Part shown: piece by piece, positions 54,851 through 64,000 of the stretch
How positions within the stretch are numbered: the first letter of the stretch is position 1
Layout of the letters: every line of letters begins with the position of its first letter
From: Azolla caroliniana
Taxonomy: Eukaryota; Polypodiophyta
Length of the DNA: 64,000 bases
Direction of reading: 5' to 3'
Assembly (NCBI GenBank): GCA_043228905.1
Contig: JBHGNT010000008.1
Location: 10,292,001 to 10,356,000, forward strand
The notes under the pieces: model-generated
Seen by the model: the letters and a program-made list of their open reading frames with translations, nothing else
Databases searched by the model: none
What the model was told of the DNA's origin: nothing
Position numbers and translations under genes: made by a program

Positions 54851-55240
54851 TGTTGTCTGCCTGGCCGGACTAGCCTCAACACAGGTGTCTATCCGACACT
54901 TCTCCAAAGGGGTGGTAAAGATTGGATGCTAGGTTACACGCGTAAGATGATTACAATTAAGCACAGACGGTAAAACAATACAAAGATACAGATAAACACG
55001 CAATAATTACTTTTGTATTACTTCTATCCAGCCTTTACAAATCATCGGATCCTTTTATAGGCATCCGGCAAGGTTACAATCGGTGCGCTTAGGCAACCGG
55101 CATCCGAATCGGTTCGGATCCGGATCGGTACAACTGTACTGGATCCGTCCCTCTGAATAATAATTATACTATTATTTACTTCCTATTATCCGATCCGACT
55201 CCGCCTTCCCACTTGTCCTTGCTCTTCTGACCGGTCAACA
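54851..55240 (-). repeat. 5' LTR of element G (F-like)
   Basis: 390 bp, TGTTGACCGG…GGCAGACAACA on the minus strand. It shares layout and blocks with the F LTR (GGTGTCT…GACACTTC…CCAAAGGGGTG on the plus strand; CTATAAAAGG on the minus). The PBS-like TTTTGGCGACCACTAAGG lies at 54831-54848. Confidence 0.65.
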
Positions 55241-56112
55241 CTCTTTTGCCACATTGGGTAGATCCAAGTGTGCCTAGAGAAGTCGTCGATAAAGGTCACG
55301 TAGTATCGGCATCCGCCGAATGTCACTGTTTGAGCCGGTCCCCATACATCGGAATGAGTTACGTCGAGTACGCGTTTGCTTACATTCCTCTCCTTCGGAA
55401 ATGGATGCCGATGTTGCTTACCGAATTGGCAAGCCACACATACACCTTCAATCTCTCTCTCTTTAAAGGTTGGGATTCTGATGACGACTCCTTTCGATTG
55501 CATCACCTTGAGCTTTTGAAGGTTGATATGGCCAATCCGCTTGTGCCATAACTGTATGTCGGAATCGGCTTTCATGCCCTTTGTGAACATGGCTGATTTC
55601 ATCTCGTGCGAGTCGAGAATGAACATTCGGCCCCCTCTTCATCCGCGAGCCATGAGTCGGCCCTCTTTTTCGATGAAGCAACCTCCTTGATTAAATCGTA
55701 CTTGCATACCTTGCTCAACAATTTGGCCAACGGATACCAAATTCTTCGTAATGATTGGTACATGCAAGACATTTTTAATAAAATTTTGGTTACCTTCTTT
55801 GCCGAATGGGACATTGCCAATATGTCGAATCGGATGTGTAGTGTCATCTCCAGTTTTGACATAGCTAGGTCGTTCTCGCTCTCGAAGTTCTCAGAACCAT
55901 TCTTGATGAGACATCATATGGTTCGAGGCACCGGAATCGACGAACCATACGTCTTCTGGACTAGATGCGCTATTCGAAGTAGAAGCCGACATAGAATTTT
56001 CTCTATGTCTCATCACGAACATTCCGCCATGGTCATCATAGTCGAAGTCGGTGGCTTGTGGAAGCCGACTCGCGTATCTTCTTAGGTTACTCTTCTTCGT
56101 GGTGACCGATTT
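55241..56112 (-). pseudogene. Protease and integrase start of element K
   Basis: The protease active site VWFVDSGASNHMMSHQEWF is readable at about 55960-55905, with its Asp intact, in a stop-rich region. The pre-integrase and core start (LWHKRIGHINLQKLKVM, CVACQFGKQHRHPFP, LDVTHSDVWGPAQ, VTFIDDFSRHTWIYP) form an open block from 55626. The core ends where element G begins, so the second Asp and Glu are missing. Confidence 0.75.
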
Positions 56113-56923
56113 TTACGCTATACCCGCATTCGGTTGAGTTTTGTCGGCTCGGGCCGGAATGGAAGCTCCCCCTTCTTCCGAAGGTCCCTTGATGGCTTCC
56201 GTCTTGATGCCGAAACTGTGAGTTGTTTTCGTAAGTCGGGCCTCGTCCACCTCGTCCTTGGCCGAATCAGCCTCTTCTTGCACGGTCGCGTCCTCTTCCT
56301 CCGTCCGAGTGTGAGTAAAGCATGTGGCCTTTGGAGGCGTTGCTCCTTGTTCAAACATGGTTTTCTTTGACCAACAACGTCGATTGAAGGTCGAAGAAGG
56401 AGGGCGGATTCTCCCGTGCTAATACGGCGGTCCTTATCGCGCCGAACCGTGGTGCAAGGCCGCCGAGGCATATTTGCACCATCTCGTCATCCTCCACATT
56501 TACTCTTATCGAGCCGAGCGCATCACAAAGCTCCTTGATCTTCAAGGTGTAGCTAGTGATGGACATATCCCTTTGTTGGATGTTGTTCAACTCTTGACGG
56601 AGTTGAAGCTTTCTCGCAATTGTGTTGGCGGCTAAAATCTTCCAAAGATTCTCCCACGCTTCCTTTGGCGTCTCGGCTTCTCGAATGTAGCTGAGCATGT
56701 GGTCGTGAACACATGTCGCCAAGCAATACATCACTCGGCTTGCCGCTTGCTCCTCTACTCCGTAGTCGGCGTCTTTCAAGTCGGGTCGGTTTTCTTGTGC
56801 TCCTTTGATGTAACTCCAATAGCCTTGACCGACAAGGTATTGGTGAATCTTGTACTCCCAAGATGCAAAGTTGTTGCGATCCAACTTCTCGCTAGGGAGA
56901 GTGCTCCCCATTTGAGTATTCAT
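56113..56923 (-). CDS. gag of element K
   Basis: The ATG at 56923 opens an uninterrupted 190-codon capsid frame: MNTQMGSTLPSEKLDRNNFA, WEYKIHQYLVGQGYWSYIKG, KEAWENLWKILAANTIARKL, QICLGGLAPRFGAIRTAVLA, FFDLQSTLLVKENHV. It then stops at 56351. A second frame, 56358-56113, continues with an acidic, Thr/Glu-rich segment, so a frameshift lies near 56355. No zinc knuckle is seen, though sister copies E and M have one. The leader 56924-57078 holds no other gene. Confidence 0.78.
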
Positions 56924-57078
56924 TGTCGATTAAGCTTCCTTTCTTCTTTTCCTTCTCTCTCGAACACGAGCTATGTAGTGGTACTACGATAGCGATGAGC
57001 TGGTTCTTCTTGAATGTCGTCATAGAGGCAACACACGGTCACGATGAGGCCAATGGGCTAGATCGAGCTTACCAAATC

Positions 57079-57090
57079 GCTCTGATACCA
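57079..57090 (-). promoter_or_regulatory. Primer-binding site of K (initiator Met tRNA)
   Basis: TGGTATCAGAGC on the minus strand, directly abutting the 5' LTR. Confidence 0.88.
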
Positions 57091-57541
57091 CGTAAAGAAT
57101 CGAGTATGGTTCTTGTGTAGCGGAAGAGATGTGTGTTATGTCTATGTGTGAGAGGAATTAGAGGGAGATGAGAGAACACAAGATAGATAGAAAAAGGAAT
57201 ACTCAAGAAGAAGGTGTATATTTCTCAAGTAGAATAAGAATTATAAAATGTAGCATAACAAGGAGTCACAACCGACTTAGTATGAAGTAGGAGAAGGGTG
57301 CTTTATATATAGTCACCCTCTCTCTTCATTAACTAACTACAACAATCACTCTCTCTTGGCGAATGTGAAGACTCATAGTCATGGGGAATATGTAACTCAT
57401 TAGTTATGTGTCATAGAATATGATTCTATGCCACATAGTTAATGTGTAGAGAGTAGTGGTGTGACTCTTAACCTTTGAGTAATCATAGATTCTCAAAAGG
57501 TGTGTTCACACATTGTGCTATGTTGAGCTTGATTCTCAACA
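57091..57541 (-). repeat. 5' LTR of element K
   Basis: 451 bp. Its inner end is CG rather than TG on the plus strand (CGTAAAGAATCG). AACAT follows the outer end. Confidence 0.9.
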
Positions 57542-57698
57542 AACATTAATAGAAGCCTTTAGTAAACAAAGAAATATGTAAAACCAAATAGATAAATAAG
57601 AATAAATTACCTTAGTCATCTCCAAGAAGTGTTCAAGTGAATTTGGTACCTACCCTGACTCATTCGTTGTATACACACATTCTTTTGGTGAGTCACGC
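57542..57698. other. Unassigned sequence between K and L
   Basis: 157 bases, AT-rich, no gene. Its first five bases are K's duplication and its last five (CACGC) would be L's left duplication. Confidence 0.4.
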
Positions 57699-57832
57699 TG
57701 TCGTGACGATTTTCGGCTACGGTGTGAAACCGACTGAGACGAATAAACCAAGGATGTGCAACATTGCACATGCACTTAACAAATAAACCTAAGGCCTAGT
57801 GGGACTTGAGTTCATACAGAGGGGTGCAAGCA

Positions 57833-57886
57833 AGGTTTGAACCTTGCACCTCTAAGATACAAGATGATTGCCTTACCATTAGGACA
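57833..57886 (-). other. tRNA-like A-box/B-box pair in the L LTR
   Basis: Minus strand: TGTCCTAATGG (57876-57886; 10 of 11 of the A box), a 32-base spacer, then GGTTCAAACCT (57833-57843; 10 of 11 of the B box). Here GCAAGG/CCTTGC can pair around the B box like a T-stem. It is not a canonical tRNA. Confidence 0.55.
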
Positions 57887-57954
57887 ACTATCACATAATG
57901 TAGATTCTATGTATTTCCTTTTTATATATGAATTATAGATGAAACAACCATAGA

Positions 57955-58066
57955 AAACCATGTGCACAAAACCATGGTTCTAAACCCATGGTTTGTGCAT
58001 GATATAAGCAAAACCGTGTGCACAAAACCATGGTTTTAGCCCATGGTTTTGTGCATGTCACAAGCA
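57955..58066 (+). repeat. Tandem 56-bp duplication of a hairpin in the L LTR
   Basis: GTGCACAAAACCATGG occurs at 57962 and again at 58018. Each copy continues into the inverse CCATGGTTT…GTGCAT, so each unit can fold on itself. Confidence 0.75.
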
Positions 58067-58346
58067 TGGAAAGACCTATAAAAGCCTCTAGTTGGGCTTG
58101 TGTAAGGGGGGCTCAATATGTGATATCACCAACACCACTATCATCAATATAATTATATAATTCTTTATCTTCTTCATATTTTCTACTTCTGAAGTGTACA
58201 ATCTTTCTTCTTCTCAAGTAAACCAATTTCATCTAATCTTACATTGATCGTCATCTCTTCGATAATTCTGCAAACATCCTCCCTAGTCCAAGACCCCAGT
58301 GGTCACTCGAGTAGCACACGCACGCGCGAATCTTCGCGACATCATT

Positions 58347-58364
58347 TGGTGAACCCAACGTGAA
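58347..58364 (+). promoter_or_regulatory. Primer-binding site of element L
   Basis: TGGTGAACCCAACGTGAA, five bases after the LTR; same type as element I. Confidence 0.7.
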
Positions 58365-58385
58365 GAGCAGTACGGGAGGACGAAG

Positions 58386-60063
58386 ATGGATGGTGAATAT
58401 CTCATGGAGGCAATGTCAAAAAGGATGATGGAGTTTCTCAGAGAAGGGAAAAGACGAAATGAAGCCCAACAAGCCATCGATAGGGTAGTCGAGCAAGTGA
58501 GCTATTTCAACGGCGTTGAAGTCCAAAGTTTTCTAAAAGTCTACAATGCAGAGATGGATTCAAGAGGTGTGGACAAAGCTATGAGGCTGGAGTACTTTTG
58601 TCGGGTGGTGTCTCAACCGATCTTCAAAGACGTAAAAGCGCTTCTAGAAGCTCATGATTCGTGGGAGACTTTCGAGAAGGCTCTATTGGAGGAATATGGC
58701 TATGAGAGACTAATGGGACGAGATCGACACAACTTTGACCAATGGGTGACATCGGCGAAGACCCACCAAGGCGCGACACAAGCATTCGTAGAGTTCGAGC
58801 ATTGTTTTTCTCAACTCTCAAAGCGGGAACAAAGATTAGTGGGGGTCGATAAGGTTCTTATGTTCGTGAAGTCAATCGATCGAATTGAAAGGATGTCCAT
58901 CGGCCTCAAACTCGAAGAAGATGACGGTGCAAATGGCCTCATCGAGGATTGGAGCAAAGTGGAAAGTGTATGCCGACTACACGATAAGGGGCGAGCGAGA
59001 ATATCGACGACAACAAGACGGCCCATGAGGGACGATCGAAGAGGGATAAGATGCAACAACGCGCCACCAACAAAAGAAATGAAGCTTAAAAGGGAGACAA
59101 AACCAAGGTGAATGGTGATCGAGGAAGAAGAGACCTCCCAACAAATGCGGGTTAATGAAGTGGCCAATGCAAAGGCTAAGGTTCGGTATGACGGTACCGA
59201 GAGAGAAGGTGCGAAACAAGTCACCTTCTTGTCTTACGAAGAAACGACGGCCAAGGAGGAGGCAGATGACTCGAGGACGGCGAACGCCACTTTGAGGGAG
59301 GATAAATATTTTGGAACGCGCATTGTGTACGAAACATCGGGTGATGAAGGTGCAAGCATGAGAAAATCTGGCATGATCGAGGGAGATAAAGTGTTTGAGT
59401 CCGACGTGATTGAGGAGGTAGCCATGAAAAACGACATCGAGTCGGAGGTGGCTATGGACGAGTCAACAACGGATAGCCATGTCGACACTTTCTCCACGCT
59501 TGTTCCAGAGATTTCGGCGGTTGTGCCCATGTGCCAATGTGAGACCGGAGAGACGGAATGTGTCGACGGAAAAGCCAAAGGCCCAACACAAAGAGGAAGA
59601 AGATCGAGGAAGAAAGGATATCCCCGCACCTATTCTAGAGACTTCGGCGGTTTTGCACATGCGCCAACCTGAGACCGGAGAGACGGAATGTGTCGACGGA
59701 AAAGCGGATGACCGGAAGGGTGATGAGGAAGACAAGGTAAATGAACGAAGGGATTCCTTCACATTGGTTCCGGAGACTTCGGTAGTCAAGACCGTGTGTC
59801 GACATAAGACCGAAGATAAAGGAGGTAGCGGAGAGGAGACAATATGGCTCGAGGCGAGCATACACAGAGGGAAGGATGTGGCCAATGAGGAGGCCAAGGA
59901 TGAAGCCGCAGTTGAGTTCGATGGAGAGGCAGCATGCGGGAAGGAAGGAAGAGTCGAGAACCGGTCGAACTGGAAGATGATCCGGCCGGGATTCTGGCCC
60001 GAACGAAGGAAGATCCACATGGGAGATGATCGACCGGGGCCGACCCAGCCGAAACTTGATTAG
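58386..60063 (+). pseudogene. gag-like protein of element L with ETSAV-type repeats
   Basis: The ATG at 58386 (MDGEYLMEAMSKRMMEFL) opens a 241-codon frame with a capsid-like domain: QQAIDRVVEQVSYFNGVEVQ, AMRLEYFCRVVSQPI, GATQAFVEFEHCFSQLSKRE. A single TGA (59109-59111) separates it from an in-frame 186-codon continuation rich in Glu/Thr. A frame change near 59640 then leads to 60063. Three related units appear in the tail: LVPEISAVVPMCQCETGETE, ILETSAVLHMRQPETGETE (each followed by CVDGKA) and LVPETSVVKTVCRHKTED. Element I shares both the capsid-like pattern and the repeat. No zinc knuckle or enzyme domain is seen. Confidence 0.72.
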
Positions 60064-60149
60064 GAGGAAATCGATCGGATGATCCCGATCCAAAAGGGGG
60101 CCAACCCGGTCAGAATCAATCGGTCGAGCCCAACTTGGCGAAATGAGAA

Positions 60150-61640
60150 TGCAGACGAAGGCCAACCGGTGTAACTGATCGTTACCCGATTTGAGGCCCT
60201 TCTTGGCTGGATTGGTCTTCGTTGCCGAAGATCTGCCATTCTGCTTGCCAGAGTCAGACGCACACCGATCTGACTCATCGTTGCCGGTTTCGAATTCTGA
60301 CATCTTCTTCTTCCCCTTCTCTTTGCGCATGAACCGTCTCCTCGATTCCTTGCGCCGGGAGTGCACGGCAAAGTCTCCATTACTCTCTGGTTCCTCATCG
60401 GACTAATTAGATTGACTCAGTCTCTCGTTCAGCCCACTCAACCGAAACGATTCCGGGCTCTCATCCTGAGTCCACGCTTCATCATCATCTACTTGTGCCG
60501 GCTCAGGCGCACTAGCCTCATCCTCCGACATTGGGTCATATTCGGAAGTCAGAGCCGGTAAGGAGTACCATGATGCCGATTCATCGCACTCAACATATCG
60601 ACTAACTCGGACCTGCTTTTTCCGGGGGTTATAACACTTATAACCCTTTTGCTCTTGAGCATAGCCAACTAGGATGCATTTTTCCGATTTTGCATCCAGC
60701 TTCCTCCGCTTCTCATCCGGTATATGCACAGATGCAATGCTACCGAAGATCTTAAGGTGTCTCAAATTCGGCTTTCGCCCGAAATACAGCTCGTGAGTTG
60801 ACACCTTGTCGTCGATCCGGTTCTGGATGTAGACAGTCGTTTGGACTACCTCCGCCCAGTAGAATTTGGGCATGCTCTTGTCCTCCAGCATTGCCCTTGC
60901 CACATCAATAAGCGACTGGTTCTTCCTCTCGGCAACACCGTTCTGTTGTGGTGTGTATCTGTAGCTGAATTCCTGTTTGCTGTAGATAACTATTGATTTG
61001 GCCGGAAATGTATTCTTTCCCGCCATCCGACCGCAGGCATTTGATCTTCCTCTCTGATTCCCGTTCCACCATGCTTTGGAGACTCCTAAAAACACTCAAA
61101 GACTTCACTCTTCCGCTCAATGAGGTAGATCCATGTGTGTCGTGTATAGTCGTTGATGAAGGAGACAAAATATCGACTCCCACCAAGACTAACATTCTAT
61201 GCCGGTCCCCACACATCTAAATGGATTAGGTCGAGCTTGTTACGGCTCCGGTTACGTTCGGTAGGGAATGGAAGCCGGTGTTGCTTCCCGAGTTGGTAGG
61301 CTTCACATACTTTGGCCTTCCGGCCGCTGAACTTCGGCAAACCGAAAACAACTTGTTTCGCTTGCAGGTCTTGAAGCCTCCGGTAATTGACGTGGCCTAT
61401 CCGCTTGTGCCACAGGTCGATGTCCGATTCGACCTTCTGTCCTTTTGCAAACATGTGCCAACGTCATTGGTGTCGAAGATAAACATCCTCCCGTCTCTGC
61501 GCCCTTGCGCAATAATCTAGCCCTCTTCCTCGATGAAGCACCCAAGGTGCGTAAACCACACCTGCATCCCCTGGTCGACAATCTGTCCGACCAACACTAG
61601 GTTCTTCGTGATTTTCAGAACGTGTAATACGTTCATCAGC
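60150..61640 (-). pseudogene. Integrase and linker of element M
   Basis: The pre-integrase domain has LWHKRIGHVNYRRLQ but CEAYQLGK, so one zinc-binding Cys is Tyr. The core is spread over frames: LDLIHLDVWGPA, CLRSDGGKEYISGQIN (second Asp), then from 61095 RYTPQQNGVAERKNQSLIDV (Glu intact) and the C-terminal part (FYWAEVVQTTVYIQNR, LFGRKPNLRHLKIFGS-like, CILVGYAQEQKGYKCYNP). The acidic linker stops at 60410 and continues in frame to RRFMRKEKGKKKM before the junction with L. It retains the region deleted from element E. Confidence 0.8.
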
Positions 61641-61648
61641 TTCCCCTT

Positions 61649-62818
61649 CTATCCAACGTGGCTCAAAGGGACTTCTCTGACATGCACGATTGGGTGAGGA
61701 GTGTCATCTCCGGTTTCGACTACTCCTGGTTGATCCGATTTCTCCAAAAAGGAGAACCACTCTTTGTGGCTCGTCATGTGGTTCGATGCACCAGAATCAA
61801 CATACCACACTTCCTCCGATTTGGAAGTGGTCTTCTTCATCGAGTTCGCCTCGTGCTTCATCACCAAGGTTGGCCCGTTACCGTTCTTGGATCCTCCAGA
61901 TCCCTTCGCGTAGTGCGAGCTTTGCCGTCCATCCTTGCTAGCCTTGCCGGATCCGGATTTGTCCGAATCGGCGCGCTTTCTCCAGCACTCGCTTTCTCTG
62001 TGGCCCTTCTTGCCACAGTACGAACATTCCGTTGCATATTTGACTTGCCGGCCTCCGGCACCGCCATGACCCCCCCTGCCCGTGGAAGTCCCGGAACTGT
62101 TGTCGGCACGTTCTTTGTGCCTTCGTTCTTGCTCTTGTCGGCCTCCTCCATTGCGTGCCGACCCGCCTCGTCCACCACGCCCATGGGACTGATCCGCCTC
62201 CATGCACAGCATCCGGCTGTCAGTGGGTGCGCTAGTTGACGCACTGGCGTGGTTCTCCTCTACAAGGAGCATCGACTGTAAGTCGAAAAATGACGGTGTA
62301 TTCTCCCTTGTACATACCGTCGTTCGGAACGCTCTGAACTTAGATGCCAGGCCCCCAAGACAGACCTGTACCATCTCGTCTTCCTCTACGGTAACATTGA
62401 TAGAGGCAAGCGAGTCACAGATCTCTTTGATCCGGGCCATGTAATCCGCCGCCGACATGTCCTTCTGTCGTACATTGCTCAACTCCTGTCGAAGTTGCAG
62501 CTTCCGGGCTGTAGTGCTCGCGGCGAAAACCTTCTTCAGGTTCCCCCAAGCCTCCTTCGACGTCTTGGCATCTCGGATGTGGCTCAGCAACTAGTCTCCG
62601 ACACTAGACGCAAAGCAGTACATCACTTTGCTTGCCGATTGTTCCCACACTAGGAAGTCCTTATGTGTCTCATCAGGTGCTATTTCGTTGGCTCCTTCGA
62701 CAAAACTCCAATAGCCATGCCCACGTAGGTACTGGTGCATCTTATACGACCAAGATGCATAGTTGGATCTGTCCAATTTCTCCACAGAGAGCGAGCTAGC
62801 CATCCCTCTATCCATCAC
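61649..62818 (-). pseudogene. gag and protease of element M (one internal stop)
   Basis: The ATG at 62818 begins MMDRGMASSLSVEKLDRSNY. After 75 codons there is a TAG (62591-62593) where E has Gln. The remaining 313 codons are open: LLSHIRDAKTSKEAWGNLKK, KLQLRQELSNVRQKDM, a Gly/Arg-rich segment (GRGGRGGSARNGGGRQ), the zinc knuckle CSYCGKKGHRESEC, and the protease VWYVDSGASNHMTSHKEW with its catalytic Asp intact. The frame ends at a stop after PLSHVG. Apart from the first stop this is the best gag-protease of the E/K/M group. Confidence 0.85.
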
Positions 62819-62893
62819 TTCTCTGTCTGTTGTTCTTACGACCTATTAGGGTTTTCTTTCAAGCGTTTGTCGGCTGAAGAGGTTCTCAACCTC

Positions 62894-62905
62894 GCTCTGA
62901 TACCA
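62894..62905 (-). promoter_or_regulatory. Primer-binding site of M (initiator Met tRNA)
   Basis: TGGTATCAGAGC on the minus strand, abutting the LTR. Confidence 0.9.
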
Positions 62906-63319
62906 TGAAAACGATTACTTGTAGAAGCGTTAGAAAATAGAGAAAGTAGAGAATACACAGAGTACACGGGAGAGACAGAGAGAGCAGAACGTGAAAGCTA
63001 TATACAAATCAATATATTCACTCTATCACATACAATTGTGCTCAGTAGCACTATTTATACAAGTCCTCATGGAACTGACAGAAGTACCACGTACTTCAAT
63101 GCTCACACGAACTTCTGACACTTACTACGAGACTATAATTGCCTAGTAGTCTAAACTAATACTAGGCTTCTGGTTACCGATTGGATCTGGCTAACTGGCT
63201 CCCCAGCTCACTGGCTCTGTTGCTTGCCGGCTCGGTTGCTCACGGCTTATCGATCCGTCTCGCTTGCCAGCTCAGGCTTCTTCAGTCAATCCGTCTCTAG
63301 TTGAGCTTGCCGCTCAACA
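62906..63319 (-). repeat. 5' LTR of element M
   Basis: 414 bp, TGTTGAGCGGCAAGC…CGTTTTCA on the minus strand. The outer boundary rests on TG/CA rules only, as there is no second LTR to compare. Confidence 0.7.
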
Positions 63320-64000
63320 ACTACATGTGAAACGGACAACTAAGTGTCAAGTTATGTGAGTGTGAGTTTGAGAAGAAGAAGAGGAAAACAAAACTGTGAG
63401 ATATCCCACATAGATAGGATAACATCAAGATTCCAGAGTATATAAGTAGAGCCATATCGCTTTATATTATATCTATGTGTTTAGAGCACATAAAGGTTGT
63501 GTGTTTTATAACTTAGATGAATGGATGTGCCCAAGTTATTCAAATAGAGTTTTGAATGGACGGCACCGGGTGGAATGGACCGATCGGATAGGTGGATCAT
63601 GATGCACAGTGCCTTGAAGATTTCTCGAGGTGACACAAACAAAATCGTCTATAGGTTCCATTGGTTCATTGGAGCTCGACTGAAGTTGTAATATTCTGTT
63701 AGACATTTGTAAATACAAGACTAAAGCCTTGTAAAATTTTGTGTTTACAGGGTGTAAGTAAGAATTTGAACCTTCCACCTCGTAGATAAGATCCAAATGA
63801 CTTACCACTAAACTAAGTCATGACTTTAAAGTTATACTTTTATCATTATAGTTTTCATATGTAAGATCTCATACATGAGAGCTTGGATGAGTGACATGGC
63901 AAACATGCATCGCATGCATTTCATGCATTATGTGCATGTCTTGCACCCTCACATGCATCATATGCATGGGGGCATCTATAAAAGAATGGAGGAATCAAGC
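63320..64000 (+). other. LTR-like sequence at the right edge
   Basis: No gene is called; the minus-strand frame 63536-63808 shows no domain. The last 300 bases have the layout of the L LTR: an antisense tRNA-like pair (63762-63815), TGCATG-rich palindromic runs (63900-63965), then ATCTATAAAAG (63975-63985) as a TATA-like site. It may be part of another LTR that continues beyond the window. Confidence 0.4.
63762..63815 (-). other. tRNA-like A-box/B-box pair near the right edge
   Basis: Minus strand: TAGTTTAGTGG (63805-63815) fits the A-box consensus at all 11 places. After a 32-base spacer, GGTTCAAATTC (63762-63772) fits the B box at 10 of 11. It is the best-matching pair in the window. The stems are incomplete. 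Confidence 0.55.

Larger units (their letters stand above)
52261..55240 (-). mobile_element. Element G: non-coding, F-like LTR element with mismatched ends
   Basis: The right end is an F-like LTR (54851-55240) with an F-like PBS inside it. The left end (52261-52852) is a different LTR-like block, TGTTACCCCG…CCTACAACA on the minus strand. It is followed by the same conserved motif that adjoins F's 3' LTR (52858-52873). The 2-kb interior has no retroelement gene. No target duplication was found (CTCTT right, TCTGT left), and K sequence is missing at the site. It may be a recombinant or a large-retrotransposon derivative. Confidence 0.55.
50269..57541 (-). mobile_element. Element K: Ty1/copia related to E and M, containing element G
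   Basis: It has LTRs 50269-50715 (3') and 57091-57541 (5') with a perfect AACAT duplication (50264-50268, 57542-57546), an initiator-Met PBS, and a polypurine tract TTGAGGGGGCA (minus strand, 50716-50726). The minus-strand order is gag, protease, integrase, RT, RNase H. Between integrase and RT the original sequence is replaced by element G and over 1 kb of K is missing. Confidence 0.9.
57699..58341 (+). repeat. 5' LTR of element L
   Basis: 643 bp. The likely TATA box is CCTATAAAAGC (58075-58085). It contains an antisense tRNA-like pair (57833-57886) and a duplicated hairpin (57955-58066). Confidence 0.82.
57699..60150 (+). mobile_element. Element L: gag-only LTR element related to I, 3' truncated
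   Basis: It has a 5' LTR (57699-58341, TGTCGTGACG…CGCGACA), a PBS (TGGTGAACCCAACGTGAA) and a gag-like frame with ETSAV-type repeats. The LTR start (TGTCGTGA…TTTCGGC) and end (CCTAGTCCAAGACCCC…CGCGACA) match element I. No protease, RT or integrase is seen. The 3' part, including the second LTR, is lost where element M begins. Confidence 0.75.
60150..63319 (-). mobile_element. Element M: 5' half of a Ty1/copia element of the E/K type
   Basis: On the minus strand: 5' LTR (62906-63319), initiator-Met PBS, gag-protease and integrase, ending in the integrase-RT linker near 60150-60170. RT, RNase H and the 3' LTR are missing, and the left side is element L sequence, so both elements are cut at one junction. 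Confidence 0.83.

Noticed and set aside
63536-63808. A 90-codon minus-strand frame as a gene
   Set aside because: It overlaps the tRNA-like, LTR-like non-coding layout and has no recognisable domain.

Overview
The window reads as transposon-filled heterochromatin of a land plant. I found no credible host gene, rRNA gene or canonical tRNA gene. The plant assignment rests on Ty1/copia and Ty3/gypsy LTR retrotransposons, several with the initiator-Met primer-binding site TGGTATCAGAGC, on chromoviruses with integrase chromodomains, and on a Tat-like gypsy element. A classical-chromodomain chromovirus together with the style of the copia families weakly suggests a seed-free plant; I cannot name a species.

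Left block (1-33053). A chromovirus 3' end on the plus strand (element A2, 1-1545) lies tail to tail with a full same-family element on the minus strand (A, 1641-33053; flanks CACGG/CACCG). A is split by later arrivals. A solo LTR of family B sits at 5503-5942 (TSD TGTAT). A Tat-like gypsy element F (8192-32162, TSD CATAT) sits in A's leader. F holds copia element E (9268-14523, TSD GTCCC) and gag-only element I (22367-31041). I's 5' LTR holds element H (27033-30963, TSD GGTGC), whose two 746-bp LTRs look identical, so H is the youngest insertion. The nest is four levels deep.

Middle block (33999-49638). Minus-strand copia D (near-TSD GAGTT/GAGCT) is split by plus-strand chromovirus B (36643-47147, TSD GTCAT), which is itself split by minus-strand copia C (about 37019-42190).

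Right block (50269-64000). Minus-strand copia K (50269-57541, TSD AACAT) contains an odd, non-coding, F-like element G with mismatched ends. Next comes gag-only element L (57699 to about 60150, related to I), abutting a truncated minus-strand copia M (to 63319). The window ends in an LTR-like sequence.

Almost all coding regions are decayed by stops, frameshifts and deletions. The exceptions are the 1-1103 integrase fragment, the 700-codon ORF of H, and the gag reading frames of K and M (M has one internal stop). The least ordinary material is: tRNA-like A/B-box pairs in the LTRs of B and L; the gag-only families I and L with repeated ETSAV-type units; an unrecognised coiled-coil ORF downstream of F's integrase; and a conserved non-purine motif where F and G should have a polypurine tract. 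All calls come from reading the sequence by eye; no alignment or database search was run.
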